A stretch of 64,000 nucleotides of DNA from Sphingomonas kyeonggiensis (lineage in GTDB: Bacteria > Pseudomonadota > Alphaproteobacteria > Sphingomonadales > Sphingomonadaceae): the NCBI RefSeq assembly GCF_014196745.1, contig NZ_JACIEH010000002.1, positions 434,383-498,382 on the forward strand. Reading direction: 5' to 3'. The notes below the pieces were generated by a model that made no database searches, was not told where the DNA came from, and saw only the letters and a list, made by a program, of their open reading frames with translations. This document shows, in pieces, positions 51,822 to 61,219 of this stretch. Position 1 is the stretch's first letter, and each line of letters opens with the position of its first letter. The translations under genes and the position numbers were made by a program.

Positions 51822-53894
51822 TCAGCGCTTCTTCTTCGCGGGAGCCTTGGGCGGCTGCACCGCGAGATAGACGGTGCTCCACAGCTGCGCGGCATTGGAC
51901 TCGTCGACGTCCGCCTTGCCTGCGCCGAACGGCACGACCTTGTAGCGGCCGTTCTCGAACGCCCAGGACCAGAGCTCGGAGCTCTGCGTCGCCCGCGTCG
52001 CCTGGATCGCGCGCCACAGCCTGGTCTGTGCGTCCTTGAGCACCGCGCGCGTAGCGGCGGGCAGGTCGGTGCGGGCCAGCTGGCGCTCGAGGCCGGCGGC
52101 GAACAGCGCCTGCTGCCACGACCACACCACCGCGCCGTGATAGGCGGCCGGAGTGAAGCGGTCCTGCACCTCGGTGCTGGCCAGCGCCGGATTGGCGACG
52201 AGCAGGCCGATATCGGTCATCAGACCCGCCGGGAAGGGCCGCGCCAGTGCCCCGACATAGGCCTGGAGATCGGCCGGGGAAGGGTGCCCGAACAACAGCT
52301 CGAAACCTTCGTCGGAATTGATGATCGGCACCGGCTTGCCATGATCGTCGAGCGCGATCGCGTGATAGCGCAGCGCCTGGCCCTTGAGCGCGGCGAGCGC
52401 CGGGGCGGCGGGCACGCCGACGCGCGCGGCATAGTCGCGGACCTGGGCGGCGGCGTCAGCCGCCGGCGTCTCGACTGCGAACAGCCCGGGTGCCTCGCTG
52501 CGCCAGGTCGCCGCCATGGCATGGGCGCGGGCAAGCGCGGCGCGGTCCGCCGGGGTCAGATAGCGGTCGAGCAGCCCGGCGCGCGTCAGCTTGTCGGCGG
52601 CTTCCAGCGCGGCGGGCACCAGCACGGCGTTGACGTCATAGGGATAGCGGCCGCGGCCGAGCCCTTCCTCGCTGTCGCGCCACTCGCCGGTCAGGCGGCC
52701 GGCCTTGACCGCGACCAGCTTGCGCCAGGCCGGATCGCCGGCGAAGGGCGCTGCTGCGTCGAGCACGAAGCGCAGGTTGCGCACCAGCAGTGCGCCGGCG
52801 GGCTGGGCCGTGCCCGGATGGGCGACGCTCGGCACGTCGCGCGCCAAGAAGGCGTGGGCAGCGGTGCGGTTGGCTGGGTTGAGCAGATATTCGGCTGCCA
52901 CTGGCGCGAGCATGTAGTCGTCGTCGATCATCGCATAGTCGAGCGTCGGCGTGTCGCCGCCGCCCTGGCCGTGCTGCTTGTGATCGACCAGCGCGAATTC
53001 GGCGAGGCCCTCCTCGTGCGCGACATCGCCCTTGTCGTCGAGCCGGGCGAGCACCGAACCGATCCCGGCTTCGACCGCGGCATTCTTCAGCGCGGGCATC
53101 AGCAGCCGGACCGACATCAGTGTGTCGCGGCCGAAATAGGTGTCGAAGCGCCACGATCCGGCGAGGAACTTCTCGCGGTAGCTCAGGAAGGCGAGGGCGT
53201 TGCGCGCCGCGGGATCGGCGGCGGCATGCGCGTTGAGCAGCTCGGCCTTGCTCAGGCCGTGGAGCGGCGTCTCGCCCGTCGCCGCGACGATGCGCAGGCG
53301 GATGCGGCCATCGGCGCCGGCGACGATCGCACCATTGTCGATCCGTCCGCCCAGCACCTGGATCTCCAGGCTGTAGCCCGGCGCACCGTCGATCCGGTCG
53401 CGGGCATAGAGGATGCGGTTGCCCTCGATACGGGCCGGCGCCTCGACATCCGCCGGGAAGCGGCTGACCGACTGATAGTCACGCAGGAAGCGGACATTGG
53501 AGAGCACGGCCTGCTTGGGCGCCAGCCGGGCCGCGTCGATCGTCGCGATCGCCTCGATCCCGTTCAGCGCGCGACCCTTGCCGTCGGCGAAGGTCACCGG
53601 GCGCGGTGCCTGGTCGAGCCGCCACGTGGCGGGACGGCCTACGGACGCGAACCACAGGCCCACGCCGCTATTGCCCGCCGGGAACGCGACCAGGATGCGC
53701 GGATCGCTGCCGTTGCGCAGCAGCAGGTGCGCCGCGACCTTCCCGTCGCGCACGAACGCGTTGAGGTTCTGCCCCTCGGTCAAGCTGTAGGCCAGCTCCG
53801 GCGCGTTGGCGGCGCGCTTCTGCGCCAGTGCTGCCGTGCTCGTGCCCGCGAGCAGCAGGCCGCTCACCAGCAGCAACCGCATCGAACCTCGCAT
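51822..53894 (-). CDS. Secreted (alpha/alpha)6-barrel glycoside hydrolase, debranching-enzyme-like
   Basis: 690 aa. ATG 53894 has GGAG six bases upstream. Signal peptide MRGSMRLLLVSGLLLAGTST, cleavage near ALAQK. The core recalls the C-terminal domain of glycogen-debranching enzymes (amylo-alpha-1,6-glucosidase) and related six-hairpin glycosidases: SWRFDTYFGRDTLMSVRLL, EWRDSEEGLGRGRYPYDVNA and FELLFGHPS. A Lys-rich tail (PKAPAKKKR) ends the protein. Likely periplasmic trimming of an oligosaccharide. Family assignment is by these motifs only; the bond cleaved is not known. Confidence 0.7.
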   Translation of the reverse strand: MRGSMRLLLVSGLLLAGTSTAALAQKRAANAPELAYSLTEGQNLNAFVRDGKVAAHLLLRNGSDPRILVAFPAGNSGVGLWFASVGRPATWRLDQAPRPVTFADGKGRALNGIEAIATIDAARLAPKQAVLSNVRFLRDYQSVSRFPADVEAPARIEGNRILYARDRIDGAPGYSLEIQVLGGRIDNGAIVAGADGRIRLRIVAATGETPLHGLSKAELLNAHAAADPAARNALAFLSYREKFLAGSWRFDTYFGRDTLMSVRLLMPALKNAAVEAGIGSVLARLDDKGDVAHEEGLAEFALVDHKQHGQGGGDTPTLDYAMIDDDYMLAPVAAEYLLNPANRTAAHAFLARDVPSVAHPGTAQPAGALLVRNLRFVLDAAAPFAGDPAWRKLVAVKAGRLTGEWRDSEEGLGRGRYPYDVNAVLVPAALEAADKLTRAGLLDRYLTPADRAALARAHAMAATWRSEAPGLFAVETPAADAAAQVRDYAARVGVPAAPALAALKGQALRYHAIALDDHGKPVPIINSDEGFELLFGHPSPADLQAYVGALARPFPAGLMTDIGLLVANPALASTEVQDRFTPAAYHGAVVWSWQQALFAAGLERQLARTDLPAATRAVLKDAQTRLWRAIQATRATQSSELWSWAFENGRYKVVPFGAGKADVDESNAAQLWSTVYLAVQPPKAPAKKKR

Positions 53895-53922
53895 CCGTCT
53901 CTCCTCTCATCTTCAGATATGG

Positions 53923-53954
53923 AAAGGCGCGGCGAACCTTTCAGTTGCCGCGCC
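53923..53954 (-). terminator. Hairpin downstream of the second TonB receptor gene
   Basis: On the minus strand GGCGCGGC, 13-base loop, GCCGCGCC, then TTTCC. Stem of eight pairs, 29 bases after the receptor stop and before the hydrolase gene. Confidence 0.5.
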
Positions 53955-53982
53955 CTCCCTTTTGCGACCCTTGCGGGGTTTA

Positions 53983-56511
53983 TCAGAACTTGAACGTGAT
54001 CGTGCCGCCATAGGTGGCGCCGACGATGCCGCGGGCATAGAAATAGCCATCGGTGATCGCCTGCGTCTGGCCCTGGCGGGGGTTACCCTCGGTCAGGCCG
54101 ATGACGTTGAAGATGTTGTCCGCGTTCACGCTCAGCTGCAGCTGCTTGCTGAGATTGAACGAGGCGCCGACGCTGGTCACGCCGTAGCTGGGCAGCGCCA
54201 CGCCGTTGCCGGCGTCGGCGTAGATCTTGCCGATATACTTGTAGCGGCCATAGATCTCACCGAGACCGTTCGGCAGCTTGTAGCTCGGGGTGATCGTGAA
54301 CAGGCGCGCCGGAGTGCGCTCCGGACGATTGCCCTCGAAGCCCGCCTGGTTGGCGCCGTTGATCGCCAGGTTGACCAGCTTCGGATCCTGGAACACGCCC
54401 TGGAAGTCGATGCTGAAGGCATCGACCGGACGGACGTTGAGGTTGAGCTCGACGCCGTTGGTGCGCAGGTCGGCGTTGATGTTGCTCTGCTGCGACGGGT
54501 TCACCGGATCGGCGAAGTTGTAGTTCTGGTTGCGGAAGTTGGTGCGGAACACCGTTGCCGAAGCCGAGAGCAGGCGGCCCATCTGGTAGCGGAGACCCGC
54601 TTCGTACAGCTCGATCCCGGTGATCGGATCGACGTTGTTCATCTGGAAGCCGTTGGCGTAGCGCGCATAGATCGAGAAGTTCGGCGTGATCAGGTAGTTC
54701 GCGCCGACGGTGTAGGCCACCGCCTTCTTGTTCGCCTTGCGCACCGCATAGGTGCCATCCCAGGTCGAGCCGACCGTGGTCAGCACGCCCGCCGTGCCCG
54801 GCTGCACCGCCTGGTTCACCGCGGCCTGGTTGCCGTCCCATGCCGTCGCGCTGTCATGCTCCCAGCGCACGCCGGCGTCGATGTGCAGGTCGCCGATCGA
54901 GAATTCGTCGTTCACATAGAGCGACAGGCTCGAATCCTGGCGGCTGCGGATGCCCGCACCCCAGTCACCGTACGAGACCAGACCGTTGTCGGACAGGGTG
55001 CCGATCACCTGGTTGTTCGCGTTGAGCGCGACGATGTCGTAGACGTCGCTGTTGGTCCGCACGTCGTTGACCACGCTGGCGGTCGCCGACTGGTCCTGGT
55101 TGCGCTTGGTCTTGTAGTACATCACGCCCGCGGTCAGCGAGTTCTTGAAGCTGCCGCTCTCGAAGTTCCAGCGGCCGCCGACGTTGAAGCCCAGGTCATA
55201 GGCGTCGATCGCGTCGTGGTTGAGCGTGGTGCGTTGCAGGAAGCCGTTGCCGTTCAGCGCATTGAGCAACGCCGTCTGGTTCGAGCCGATCACCTGGCCG
55301 GTGCGCAGGTTCTTGATGCCGAAGCGCGTGGTGGTCGGGAAGGCGGCCTGGCCGAGCGTCAGCAGGTCGTTGATCGGCGAGTTGGCGCCCGGCGTCAGAT
55401 AGTTCACCGCGCTGGTCAGGCCGGCATTGCCGGTGCCCGAGCCCGGGAACAGCCCGTTGAAGTCGTAGCTATAGTCCAGGTAGCGGCCATGGCCGAACAG
55501 CGTGATCGAGTCCGACACGGGCTTCTCGAAGTCGAGGCGCGCCTGCCAGGTCTTCGAGACGATTCCGTCGTCATAGTTGAACTCGCGGAAGCCGCTCGAA
55601 TGGGCGAAGGTCGAGACCGGCACCGCGATGTTCGAGAAGCTGCGGCCGCCGACATTGCCGAACTGGGTGTCGAGGCTCGGCACGCCTTCCGGCTCGCCAT
55701 TCTGGAAGCGATAGGGCTGGTCGGCATAATAGGCGTTCTTCATGTTGCCGCCCTTGCCCGACAGGCGGATGTAACCGCCGTCGTCGAACTTGTATTCGAG
55801 CGCGCCCTTGATCCGCCAGCCGGTATAGTCGTTGGTGTTCTTGCGAACGCCCGGGCTCGACTGGAAATAGCCGCCGACGCTGAACGCCAGCTTGTCGGTG
55901 ATCGGCTGCGAGTAATAGCCGTCGGCGCGCTTCAGGCCGTAATTGTAGCCGGTGAAGCGGACTGCGCCTTCGGGGGCCTCGTGGTTCACGGCCTTCGAGA
56001 TGAAGTTGATCGTCGCGCCCGCGCCGTTGACGGTCAGCACGCCCGACGAACCGCCCTTGACCGCTTCGAGGCGGTCGATGGTCAGGTCCTGGTCGAAGAA
56101 GAAGTCGGCGCCGCCGCCGCCGTACAGGATCGGCATGCCGTCTTCCTGCAGCTGGACGAAGCGCTGGCCGCCGCCCTGCAGGCCGCGGACCGAGTAGTTG
56201 TTGGAGACCGCGCCGGCGGTCGCCTCGACGAAGATGCCCGGGACCATCTCGAGCAGGTCGGCGGTCGAGCGCGGGGCCTTCTGGTCGATCAACTCACGAT
56301 TGGCGAGCGTGATGTCGGCCGAGGCGGTGATCAGCGGGCGGTTCGGCGTGGTCTGGCCGGTGACGACGATCTGGCCCTCGTCGGCGGCGTCGTCCTGCGC
56401 GGCGGGCGCCGAGGCGTCGGTGGCCGCGGTCTGCGCCTGTGCCGCGAGCGGCAGCATGGCGGCACTGGCCAAGAGCGCGACGCGAACGCCAGCGCGAGCG
56501 GAAAGCAACAT
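53983..56511 (-). CDS. TonB-dependent receptor (probable oligosaccharide uptake)
   Basis: 842 aa from ATG 56511 (GGAGG four bases upstream). Signal peptide to about residue 26 (LPLAAQAQT). TonB box region QIVVTGQTT, plug about 50-170 (STADLLEMVPGIFVEA, YSVRGLQGGGQRFVQLQEDG, VNGAGATINFISK) and a 22-strand barrel ending GATYGGTITFKF (terminal Phe). Unlike the receptor at 29237 it has no STN domain, so it is not a surface-signalling receptor. Neighbours (GH3, debranching-like enzyme, MFS, GH65) point to a sugar substrate. A LacI-type operator lies 77 bases upstream of its start. Confidence 0.92.
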   Translation of the reverse strand: MLLSARAGVRVALLASAAMLPLAAQAQTAATDASAPAAQDDAADEGQIVVTGQTTPNRPLITASADITLANRELIDQKAPRSTADLLEMVPGIFVEATAGAVSNNYSVRGLQGGGQRFVQLQEDGMPILYGGGGADFFFDQDLTIDRLEAVKGGSSGVLTVNGAGATINFISKAVNHEAPEGAVRFTGYNYGLKRADGYYSQPITDKLAFSVGGYFQSSPGVRKNTNDYTGWRIKGALEYKFDDGGYIRLSGKGGNMKNAYYADQPYRFQNGEPEGVPSLDTQFGNVGGRSFSNIAVPVSTFAHSSGFREFNYDDGIVSKTWQARLDFEKPVSDSITLFGHGRYLDYSYDFNGLFPGSGTGNAGLTSAVNYLTPGANSPINDLLTLGQAAFPTTTRFGIKNLRTGQVIGSNQTALLNALNGNGFLQRTTLNHDAIDAYDLGFNVGGRWNFESGSFKNSLTAGVMYYKTKRNQDQSATASVVNDVRTNSDVYDIVALNANNQVIGTLSDNGLVSYGDWGAGIRSRQDSSLSLYVNDEFSIGDLHIDAGVRWEHDSATAWDGNQAAVNQAVQPGTAGVLTTVGSTWDGTYAVRKANKKAVAYTVGANYLITPNFSIYARYANGFQMNNVDPITGIELYEAGLRYQMGRLLSASATVFRTNFRNQNYNFADPVNPSQQSNINADLRTNGVELNLNVRPVDAFSIDFQGVFQDPKLVNLAINGANQAGFEGNRPERTPARLFTITPSYKLPNGLGEIYGRYKYIGKIYADAGNGVALPSYGVTSVGASFNLSKQLQLSVNADNIFNVIGLTEGNPRQGQTQAITDGYFYARGIVGATYGGTITFKF

Positions 56512-56587
56512 ATATCCTCCCCAACCGAGTTTATGCCGGGATGTCCGGCGGGTTGATCCCGCTCGACTAATCGCGACGCAGGCATAA

Positions 56588-56601
56588 TGAAATCGTTTTC
56601 T
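56588..56601. promoter_or_regulatory. LacI-type operator 1 (TonB receptor / GH3 divergent region)
   Basis: TGAAATCGTTTTCT has the central CG and GAAA/TTTC halves typical of LacI-family operators (five of seven base pairs symmetric). It lies between the divergent TonB receptor (ATG 56511) and GH3 gene (ATG 56746) and matches the site at 63479 in 12 of 14 bases. Confidence 0.6.
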
Positions 56602-56745
56602 GCAACTGTCACGCGGAATTTGCCAAGCAGTGGTGCACTGGGGCAACAGGTGCCGAAACCAACGGATTTCGGCGGGCTTCGTTGCAACGTCGCGTTACGC
56701 GGGAGAGAGATTTTGACACGGAAAACTGCGGCGAACGGAAGCGAC

Positions 56746-58989
56746 ATGCGAATCGACCGGCGGGCGCTGCTGGCGGGATCGGCGCAGGCGGCGCTGCTCG
56801 GATTGCTGCCCGGCGCGGCGCGCGCGGCATCGCCGCGGATCGACGGGCTGATCGCCCGGATGACGGTCGAAGAGAAGGCTGGCCAGCTCAGCTGCTTCAA
56901 CGACGAGGTCCGCCCGGTCGGCGCGGTGTTCAATCCGGTGGTCGATCCGCGCGGTGCCGAGGCGATGCTCGCCGACATCACCGCCGGTCGCGTCGGCATG
57001 TTGTTCAACGGCTATGGCGTGGCGGGTGCCCGCACAGCGCAGGCGGCGGCGCTGAAGAGCCGGCTCGGCATCCCGCTCGTCTTCGCGGCGGACGTCATCC
57101 ATGGCTGCCGCACGGTCTTCCCGATCCCGCTGGCCGAGGCGGCGGCATTCGACCCCGACCTCTCCGAGCGCGCCGCCCGCGCGGTAGCGGCCGAGGCGAG
57201 CGCCGGCGGGCTGCACTGGACCTTCGCGCCGGTGGTCGATGTCGCCCGCGACCAGCGCTGGGGCCGGGTCGCCGAAGGGGCGGGCGAGGATGTGCTGCTC
57301 AACCGCCAGCTCGCCGCGGCGCGGGTGCGCGGCTTCCAGGGCAGCGACCTGCGCCGGCCCGACAGCCTGCTCGCCACGCCCAAGCATTTCGCCGGCTATT
57401 CGGCGGTGCGCGGCGGCATGGAATATGCCGCGGTCGACATGAGCCCGGCCGAACTGCGCGAGACCTATCTCCCGCCCTTCGCCGCCGGCTTCGGCGCGGG
57501 GGCAGGGGCGACGATCGCATCGTTCACGGATTTCAACGGCGTGCCCGCCACCGCCAATCGCTGGCTGCTCACCGACGTGCTGCGCGGCGAGCTGGGCTTC
57601 GCCGGGGTCTGCGTGTCCGACTATGACGCCGATCGCGAGCTGATCGCGCATGGGGTCGCGGCAGACGAGGCGGATGCGGCGCGGCTGGCGATCCTCGCCG
57701 GCGTCGACGTCTCGATGCAGAGCGGCTTCTACAACAAATACCTCCCCGCGCTGGTCGCTTCGGGCAAGGTACCGATGACGCGCGTAGACGAGGCGGTGCG
57801 CCGGGTACTGGCGCTCAAGGAAAAGCTGGGCCTGTTCGACGATCCCTTCCGCTCGCTCGACGCTGTGGCGGAGAAGAAGCGGACCGCGACGCCGGCGATC
57901 AAGGCCACCGCCCGCGAAGTCGCCACCCGTTCGATCGTGCTGCTGCGCAATGTTGGCGACGTCCTGCCCCTGCCGCGCGCCGGCAAGCGGATCGCGCTGA
58001 TCGGTCCGTTCGGCGCCGACAAGGCCAATCTCAACGGCCCCTGGTCCTTCGCCGGCGATGCCAGCGACGGGATCGACCTCGCCACCGGCATTCGCGCGCT
58101 GCTCGCCGATCCGAAGGCGCTGGTCGTCGAGACGGGAAGCGACGTGCACGCGGCCGTACCCGGCGGGATCGAACGCGCGGTAGCCGCGGCGCAGGCGGCC
58201 GACGTGGTGCTGCTCGCGATCGGCGAGGCGGGCGACATGTCGGGCGAGGGCAACAGCCGCGTCGACATCACCGTGCCCGCCGTCCAGCAGGCGCTGGCCG
58301 AGGCCGTCGCGGCGACCGGCAAGCCGGTGGTGGTCCTGCTCCGACACGGCCGGGCGCTGGCACTCGAAGGCGCGGTGCGCGCGGCACCCGCGATCCTCTG
58401 CACCTGGTTCCTCGGCGAGCAGACCGGAACGGCGGTGGCGGACATCCTGTTCGGCGTGCGCGAGCCGACCGGCCGCCTGCCGGTCAGCTTCCCGCTCGCC
58501 ACCGGGCAGCAGCCCTGGTCCTATGACCGGCGCAGCACCGGTCGCCCCGCGCCCGACTCCGATGCGATGGAGCCCGGCCGCAGCCATTGGCGCGACGCCC
58601 CGGACCGCGCGCTCTACGAATTCGGCAGCGGGCAGGGCTATACAAGCTTCGCCCTCGCCGAGCTGCAGGTCCCGCCAAGGGTCGCGAAGGGCGAGGCGCT
58701 GCAGGTCCGCGTCGCCGTCACCAATGCGGGGCTCCGGCGCGGCGAGGCGTTCGTCCGTGCCGACATCCACGACCGCGTCGCCAGCCGCACCCGGCCGGTG
58801 CGGCAGATGAAGGCTCATGCCCGCATCCTCCTCGATCCCGGCGAGCGGCGCATCGTGACGCTCGCCATCCCCCATGCCGAACTCGCGCTGGTTGCGGCCG
58901 ATGGCCAGTGGCGAGTCGAGCCGGGCGCGTTCGACTTGTGGGTCGGTGCCGGGGGCGAGGAACTCCACAGCCAATTCGAAGCGGTTTGA
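56746..58989 (+). CDS. GH3-family glycoside hydrolase (beta-glucosidase-like)
   Basis: 747 aa from ATG 56746. A TTG at 56713 with GGGAGAGAG before it is an alternative, adding 11 residues. MRIDRRALLAGSAQAALLGL looks like a Tat signal (twin Arg), cleavage near ARAAS. GH3 features: VDVARDQRWGRVAE, ATPKHFAGYSA (Lys-His pair), nucleophile Asp in VCVSDYDAD, then the C-terminal alpha/beta sandwich (ALIGPFGADKANLNGPW, LAIGEAGDMSGEGNSRVD) and a fibronectin-like end. Likely periplasmic release of glucose from beta-linked oligosaccharides. It is followed 66 bases later by the MFS gene. Confidence 0.92.
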   Translation: MRIDRRALLAGSAQAALLGLLPGAARAASPRIDGLIARMTVEEKAGQLSCFNDEVRPVGAVFNPVVDPRGAEAMLADITAGRVGMLFNGYGVAGARTAQAAALKSRLGIPLVFAADVIHGCRTVFPIPLAEAAAFDPDLSERAARAVAAEASAGGLHWTFAPVVDVARDQRWGRVAEGAGEDVLLNRQLAAARVRGFQGSDLRRPDSLLATPKHFAGYSAVRGGMEYAAVDMSPAELRETYLPPFAAGFGAGAGATIASFTDFNGVPATANRWLLTDVLRGELGFAGVCVSDYDADRELIAHGVAADEADAARLAILAGVDVSMQSGFYNKYLPALVASGKVPMTRVDEAVRRVLALKEKLGLFDDPFRSLDAVAEKKRTATPAIKATAREVATRSIVLLRNVGDVLPLPRAGKRIALIGPFGADKANLNGPWSFAGDASDGIDLATGIRALLADPKALVVETGSDVHAAVPGGIERAVAAAQAADVVLLAIGEAGDMSGEGNSRVDITVPAVQQALAEAVAATGKPVVVLLRHGRALALEGAVRAAPAILCTWFLGEQTGTAVADILFGVREPTGRLPVSFPLATGQQPWSYDRRSTGRPAPDSDAMEPGRSHWRDAPDRALYEFGSGQGYTSFALAELQVPPRVAKGEALQVRVAVTNAGLRRGEAFVRADIHDRVASRTRPVRQMKAHARILLDPGERRIVTLAIPHAELALVAADGQWRVEPGAFDLWVGAGGEELHSQFEAV

Positions 58990-59055
58990 CGCGGGCGTTG
59001 AAATGCATTGCATGATCTGCTTGGCTGGGCGCCACAAAGACGGAGAGGATCACGA

Positions 59056-60276
59056 ATGAAGCGCGCAGCCTGGGCGGTACCCGCCCTGATCACCAGCTAC
59101 GCCCTGCTCGGGCTGCTGATGAACAGCGTCGGCACGGTGATCCTCCAGTCGATCGCGCATTACGGCGTCACCAAGACGCATGCCGCCACGCTCGAGGCGT
59201 GCAAGGACCTCTCGGTTGTCGTCGCTTCCTTCCTGTTCGCGACCAACCTGCCGCGCTTCGGCTTCCGCCGCGCGCAGATCGGCGTGATGCTCGCGGTCGC
59301 CGCCGGGGCGCTCGCCATCTCCTTCGCCAACAGCTTCTGGGCGATGCAGGTCTTCTTCGTGCTCGTCGGCCTGTGCTTCGGCATCGCCAAGGTCGCGACC
59401 TACAGCTCGATCGGCCTCGTCCGCCCGGATCCGGCGCGCCATGCCAGCCTGACCTCGCTGATCGAGGGCGTGTTCATGGTCGGCATCCTCGCCGGCATCT
59501 GGCTGTTCGGCTGGTTCATCGGCCAGGACGCGACGGGGCATGACTGGCTGGGCGTCTACCGCGTCGTCGCCGTCCTCGCGCTCGCCACCGCCGTCCTATG
59601 GTGGTTCGCCGATCTCGACGAGAGCGGTGCCCGTGCCGTCGAAGGCCAGCCGAGCGCCGGTTACCGCGATGCGCTGGCGCTGCTCGTGCTGCCGTCGACC
59701 ATCGCCTTCCTCACCGCGATCTTCCTCTATGTGCTGATCGAGCAGGGCGTCGGCACCTGGCTGCCGACCTTCAACAACCAGGTGCTGCATCTGCCCGGAG
59801 CGATGAGCGTCCAGGCGTCGAGCATCTTCATTGCCGCGCTCGCGGTGGGCCGTCTGAGTGCCAGCGGGCTGGTCGCCCGGCTCGGCTGGCTCAAGCTGCT
59901 GCTCGGCTGCCTGGCGCTGATTGCGGTGCTGGTGCTGCTCACCCTGCCGACGACGCAGGGGCTGCAGCCGCGCGCGAACATGGGCTGGTTCGACGCGCCG
60001 ATCGCCGCCTATATCTTCCCGCTGATCGGCGTGTTCATGGCGCCGATCTACCCGATCGTATCCTCGGTGGTGCTGAGCGCGCTCCCCCGCGAGCGGCATG
60101 CGTCGATGGTCGGGCTGATGGTGATCTTCTCGGCGCTGGGCGGCACGATCGGATCGTTCATCACCGGCTTCACCTTCGATCGCTTCTCGGGCCAGACCGC
60201 CTTCTACCTGGTGCTGGTACCGCTGGTGCTGATCGCGGTGGCGCTGGTGCGGCTGGAGCGGCTGACGCGGAAGTGA
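59056..60276 (+). CDS. MFS transporter (probable sugar permease)
   Basis: 406 aa with twelve predicted membrane helices. ATG 59056 follows GGAGAGGATCACG. Helix 1 (ITSYALLGLLMNSVGTVIL) and the helix 10-12 region (YIFPLIGVFMAPIYPIVSSV) resemble the FucP/FHS branch loosely. It would carry the mono- or disaccharide released in the periplasm to the cytoplasmic GH65/beta-PGM enzymes. Substrate unproved. Confidence 0.88.
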   Translation: MKRAAWAVPALITSYALLGLLMNSVGTVILQSIAHYGVTKTHAATLEACKDLSVVVASFLFATNLPRFGFRRAQIGVMLAVAAGALAISFANSFWAMQVFFVLVGLCFGIAKVATYSSIGLVRPDPARHASLTSLIEGVFMVGILAGIWLFGWFIGQDATGHDWLGVYRVVAVLALATAVLWWFADLDESGARAVEGQPSAGYRDALALLVLPSTIAFLTAIFLYVLIEQGVGTWLPTFNNQVLHLPGAMSVQASSIFIAALAVGRLSASGLVARLGWLKLLLGCLALIAVLVLLTLPTTQGLQPRANMGWFDAPIAAYIFPLIGVFMAPIYPIVSSVVLSALPRERHASMVGLMVIFSALGGTIGSFITGFTFDRFSGQTAFYLVLVPLVLIAVALVRLERLTRK

Positions 60277-60387
60277 TCCAACATCACGCGCCGGGCCGAC
60301 TCGTCAAAGGGCGCAAAGTTCGCACCCAAAGCGGGTTTTCGAGGCGCGAAAATTGACACTGTTCCCGCAAGCTCGCCGCATTTCGCA

Positions 60388-60472
60388 ACATGCTTGCGCG
60401 AGCAAGATCCTATCTTTCCTACATGCCAAAGAGCGGCCGGGCACGGTTCCCGGCCGGTCGACGCAAGCATGT
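60388..60472. repeat. Long inverted repeat with inner hairpin
   Basis: Arms ACATGCTTGCG (60388-60398) and CGCAAGCATGT (60462-60472) are perfect. ATTTC and GAAAT outside them extend the pairing after a three-base bulge. An inner CGGCCGGG/CCCGGCCG hairpin (about 60434-60457) sits inside the loop, giving a compact two-stem structure. Confidence 0.65.
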
Positions 60473-60496
60473 GAAATCCTACATTGCAAGAAGATG

Positions 60497-60535
60497 GTTC
60501 CCCGGTGCGGCCATTCGACGCCGGCACCGGGGAAC
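60497..60535. repeat. 12-bp perfect inverted repeat
   Basis: GTTCCCCGGTGC (60497-60508) pairs with GCACCGGGGAAC (60524-60535) over a 15-base loop. GTTCCC modules recur in this stretch, suggesting one composite element. Confidence 0.7.
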
Positions 60536-60540
60536 TAGGT

Positions 60541-60570
60541 CTGTCATCCCAAGTGGGGGAAGGATGACAG
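60541..60570. repeat. 9-bp inverted repeat near the beta-PGM stop
   Basis: CTGTCATCC (60541-60549) and GGATGACAG (60562-60570). The GTCATCC half matches the outer part of the REP-like element at 51655 and 63515. Confidence 0.5.
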
Positions 60571-60580
60571 GAGGGACCGG

Positions 60581-61219
60581 TCAGGCCGAATAAGCGGCCA
60601 GATCGAAGTCCGCGATCGCCGGGATGATCCAGTCGGCATCGGGCAGGGCAGCGCGATCGCCGACACCCACCGCCTTCATTCCCGCTGCATGGATCGCCTG
60701 CACGCCGGCCGGGGCATCCTCGACCCCCAGCATCTCCGCCGGTGCCCTGCCCAGCGCTTCCGCCGCTGCGAGGAAGATGTCCGGTGCGGGCTTGCCGGCG
60801 GCCAGGCTCGCGGGATCGATGATCGTGTCGAACAGCTCGGCCACCTGCATCCGGGCGATCAGCAGCGGTGCATTGCGGCTGGCCGAGGCGAGGGCGATGC
60901 CGAGGCCCGCGGCGCGGCACTGCTCCAGCGCCTCGCGGGCGCCGGGGAACAGGTCCTCCGGGCCGAAATGGGCGATCTCTTCCAGGTACCAGTCGTTCTT
61001 CAGCGTCGCGAGGCGGATGCGTTCCGCCTCGTCATGGCCGGGCCGGTCGCCGAGGATCAGCGCCAGGCTGCCCATCCGGTCGACGCCCTTCAGCGCTTCG
61101 TTCGCTTCCTCGTCGAACGGGATCGCCAGCATGTCGGCAAGCTTCTTCCACGCCCGGTAATGCGCCCGCGCCGTGTCGGTCAGCACCCCGTCCAGATCGA
61201 AGGCGACGCCCTTCAGCAT
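60581..61219 (-). CDS. pgmB: Beta-phosphoglucomutase (HAD superfamily)
   Basis: 212 aa, standard for the family. It converts beta-D-glucose 1-phosphate to glucose 6-phosphate. FDLDGVLTDTARAHYRAW carries the nucleophile Asp and the acid/base Asp two residues on, with LKGVDRMGSL cap, SASRNAP and GVEDAPAGVQAI as later HAD motifs. ATG 61219 overlaps the GH65 stop by seven bases. This pairing is the standard signature of a disaccharide phosphorylase pathway. Confidence 0.93.
   Translation of the reverse strand: MLKGVAFDLDGVLTDTARAHYRAWKKLADMLAIPFDEEANEALKGVDRMGSLALILGDRPGHDEAERIRLATLKNDWYLEEIAHFGPEDLFPGAREALEQCRAAGLGIALASASRNAPLLIARMQVAELFDTIIDPASLAAGKPAPDIFLAAAEALGRAPAEMLGVEDAPAGVQAIHAAGMKAVGVGDRAALPDADWIIPAIADFDLAAYSA

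Larger units (their letters stand above)
60277..60580. other. Intergenic region rich in nested inverted repeats
   Basis: 304 bp without a protein gene, between converging MFS and beta-PGM genes. Contains three inverted repeats described separately: ACATGCTTGCG/CGCAAGCATGT (60388-60472), GTTCCCCGGTGC/GCACCGGGGAAC (60497-60535) and CTGTCATCC/GGATGACAG (60541-60570). No T run follows any of them, so none is a standard terminator. Confidence 0.7.

Noticed and set aside
53806..56556. 916-codon plus-strand frame over the second TonB receptor, and similar frames at 16194-18176, 37919-40036 and 44523-48111
   Set aside because: Shadows of well-supported genes on the other strand, with shadow-type composition and no ribosome sites.
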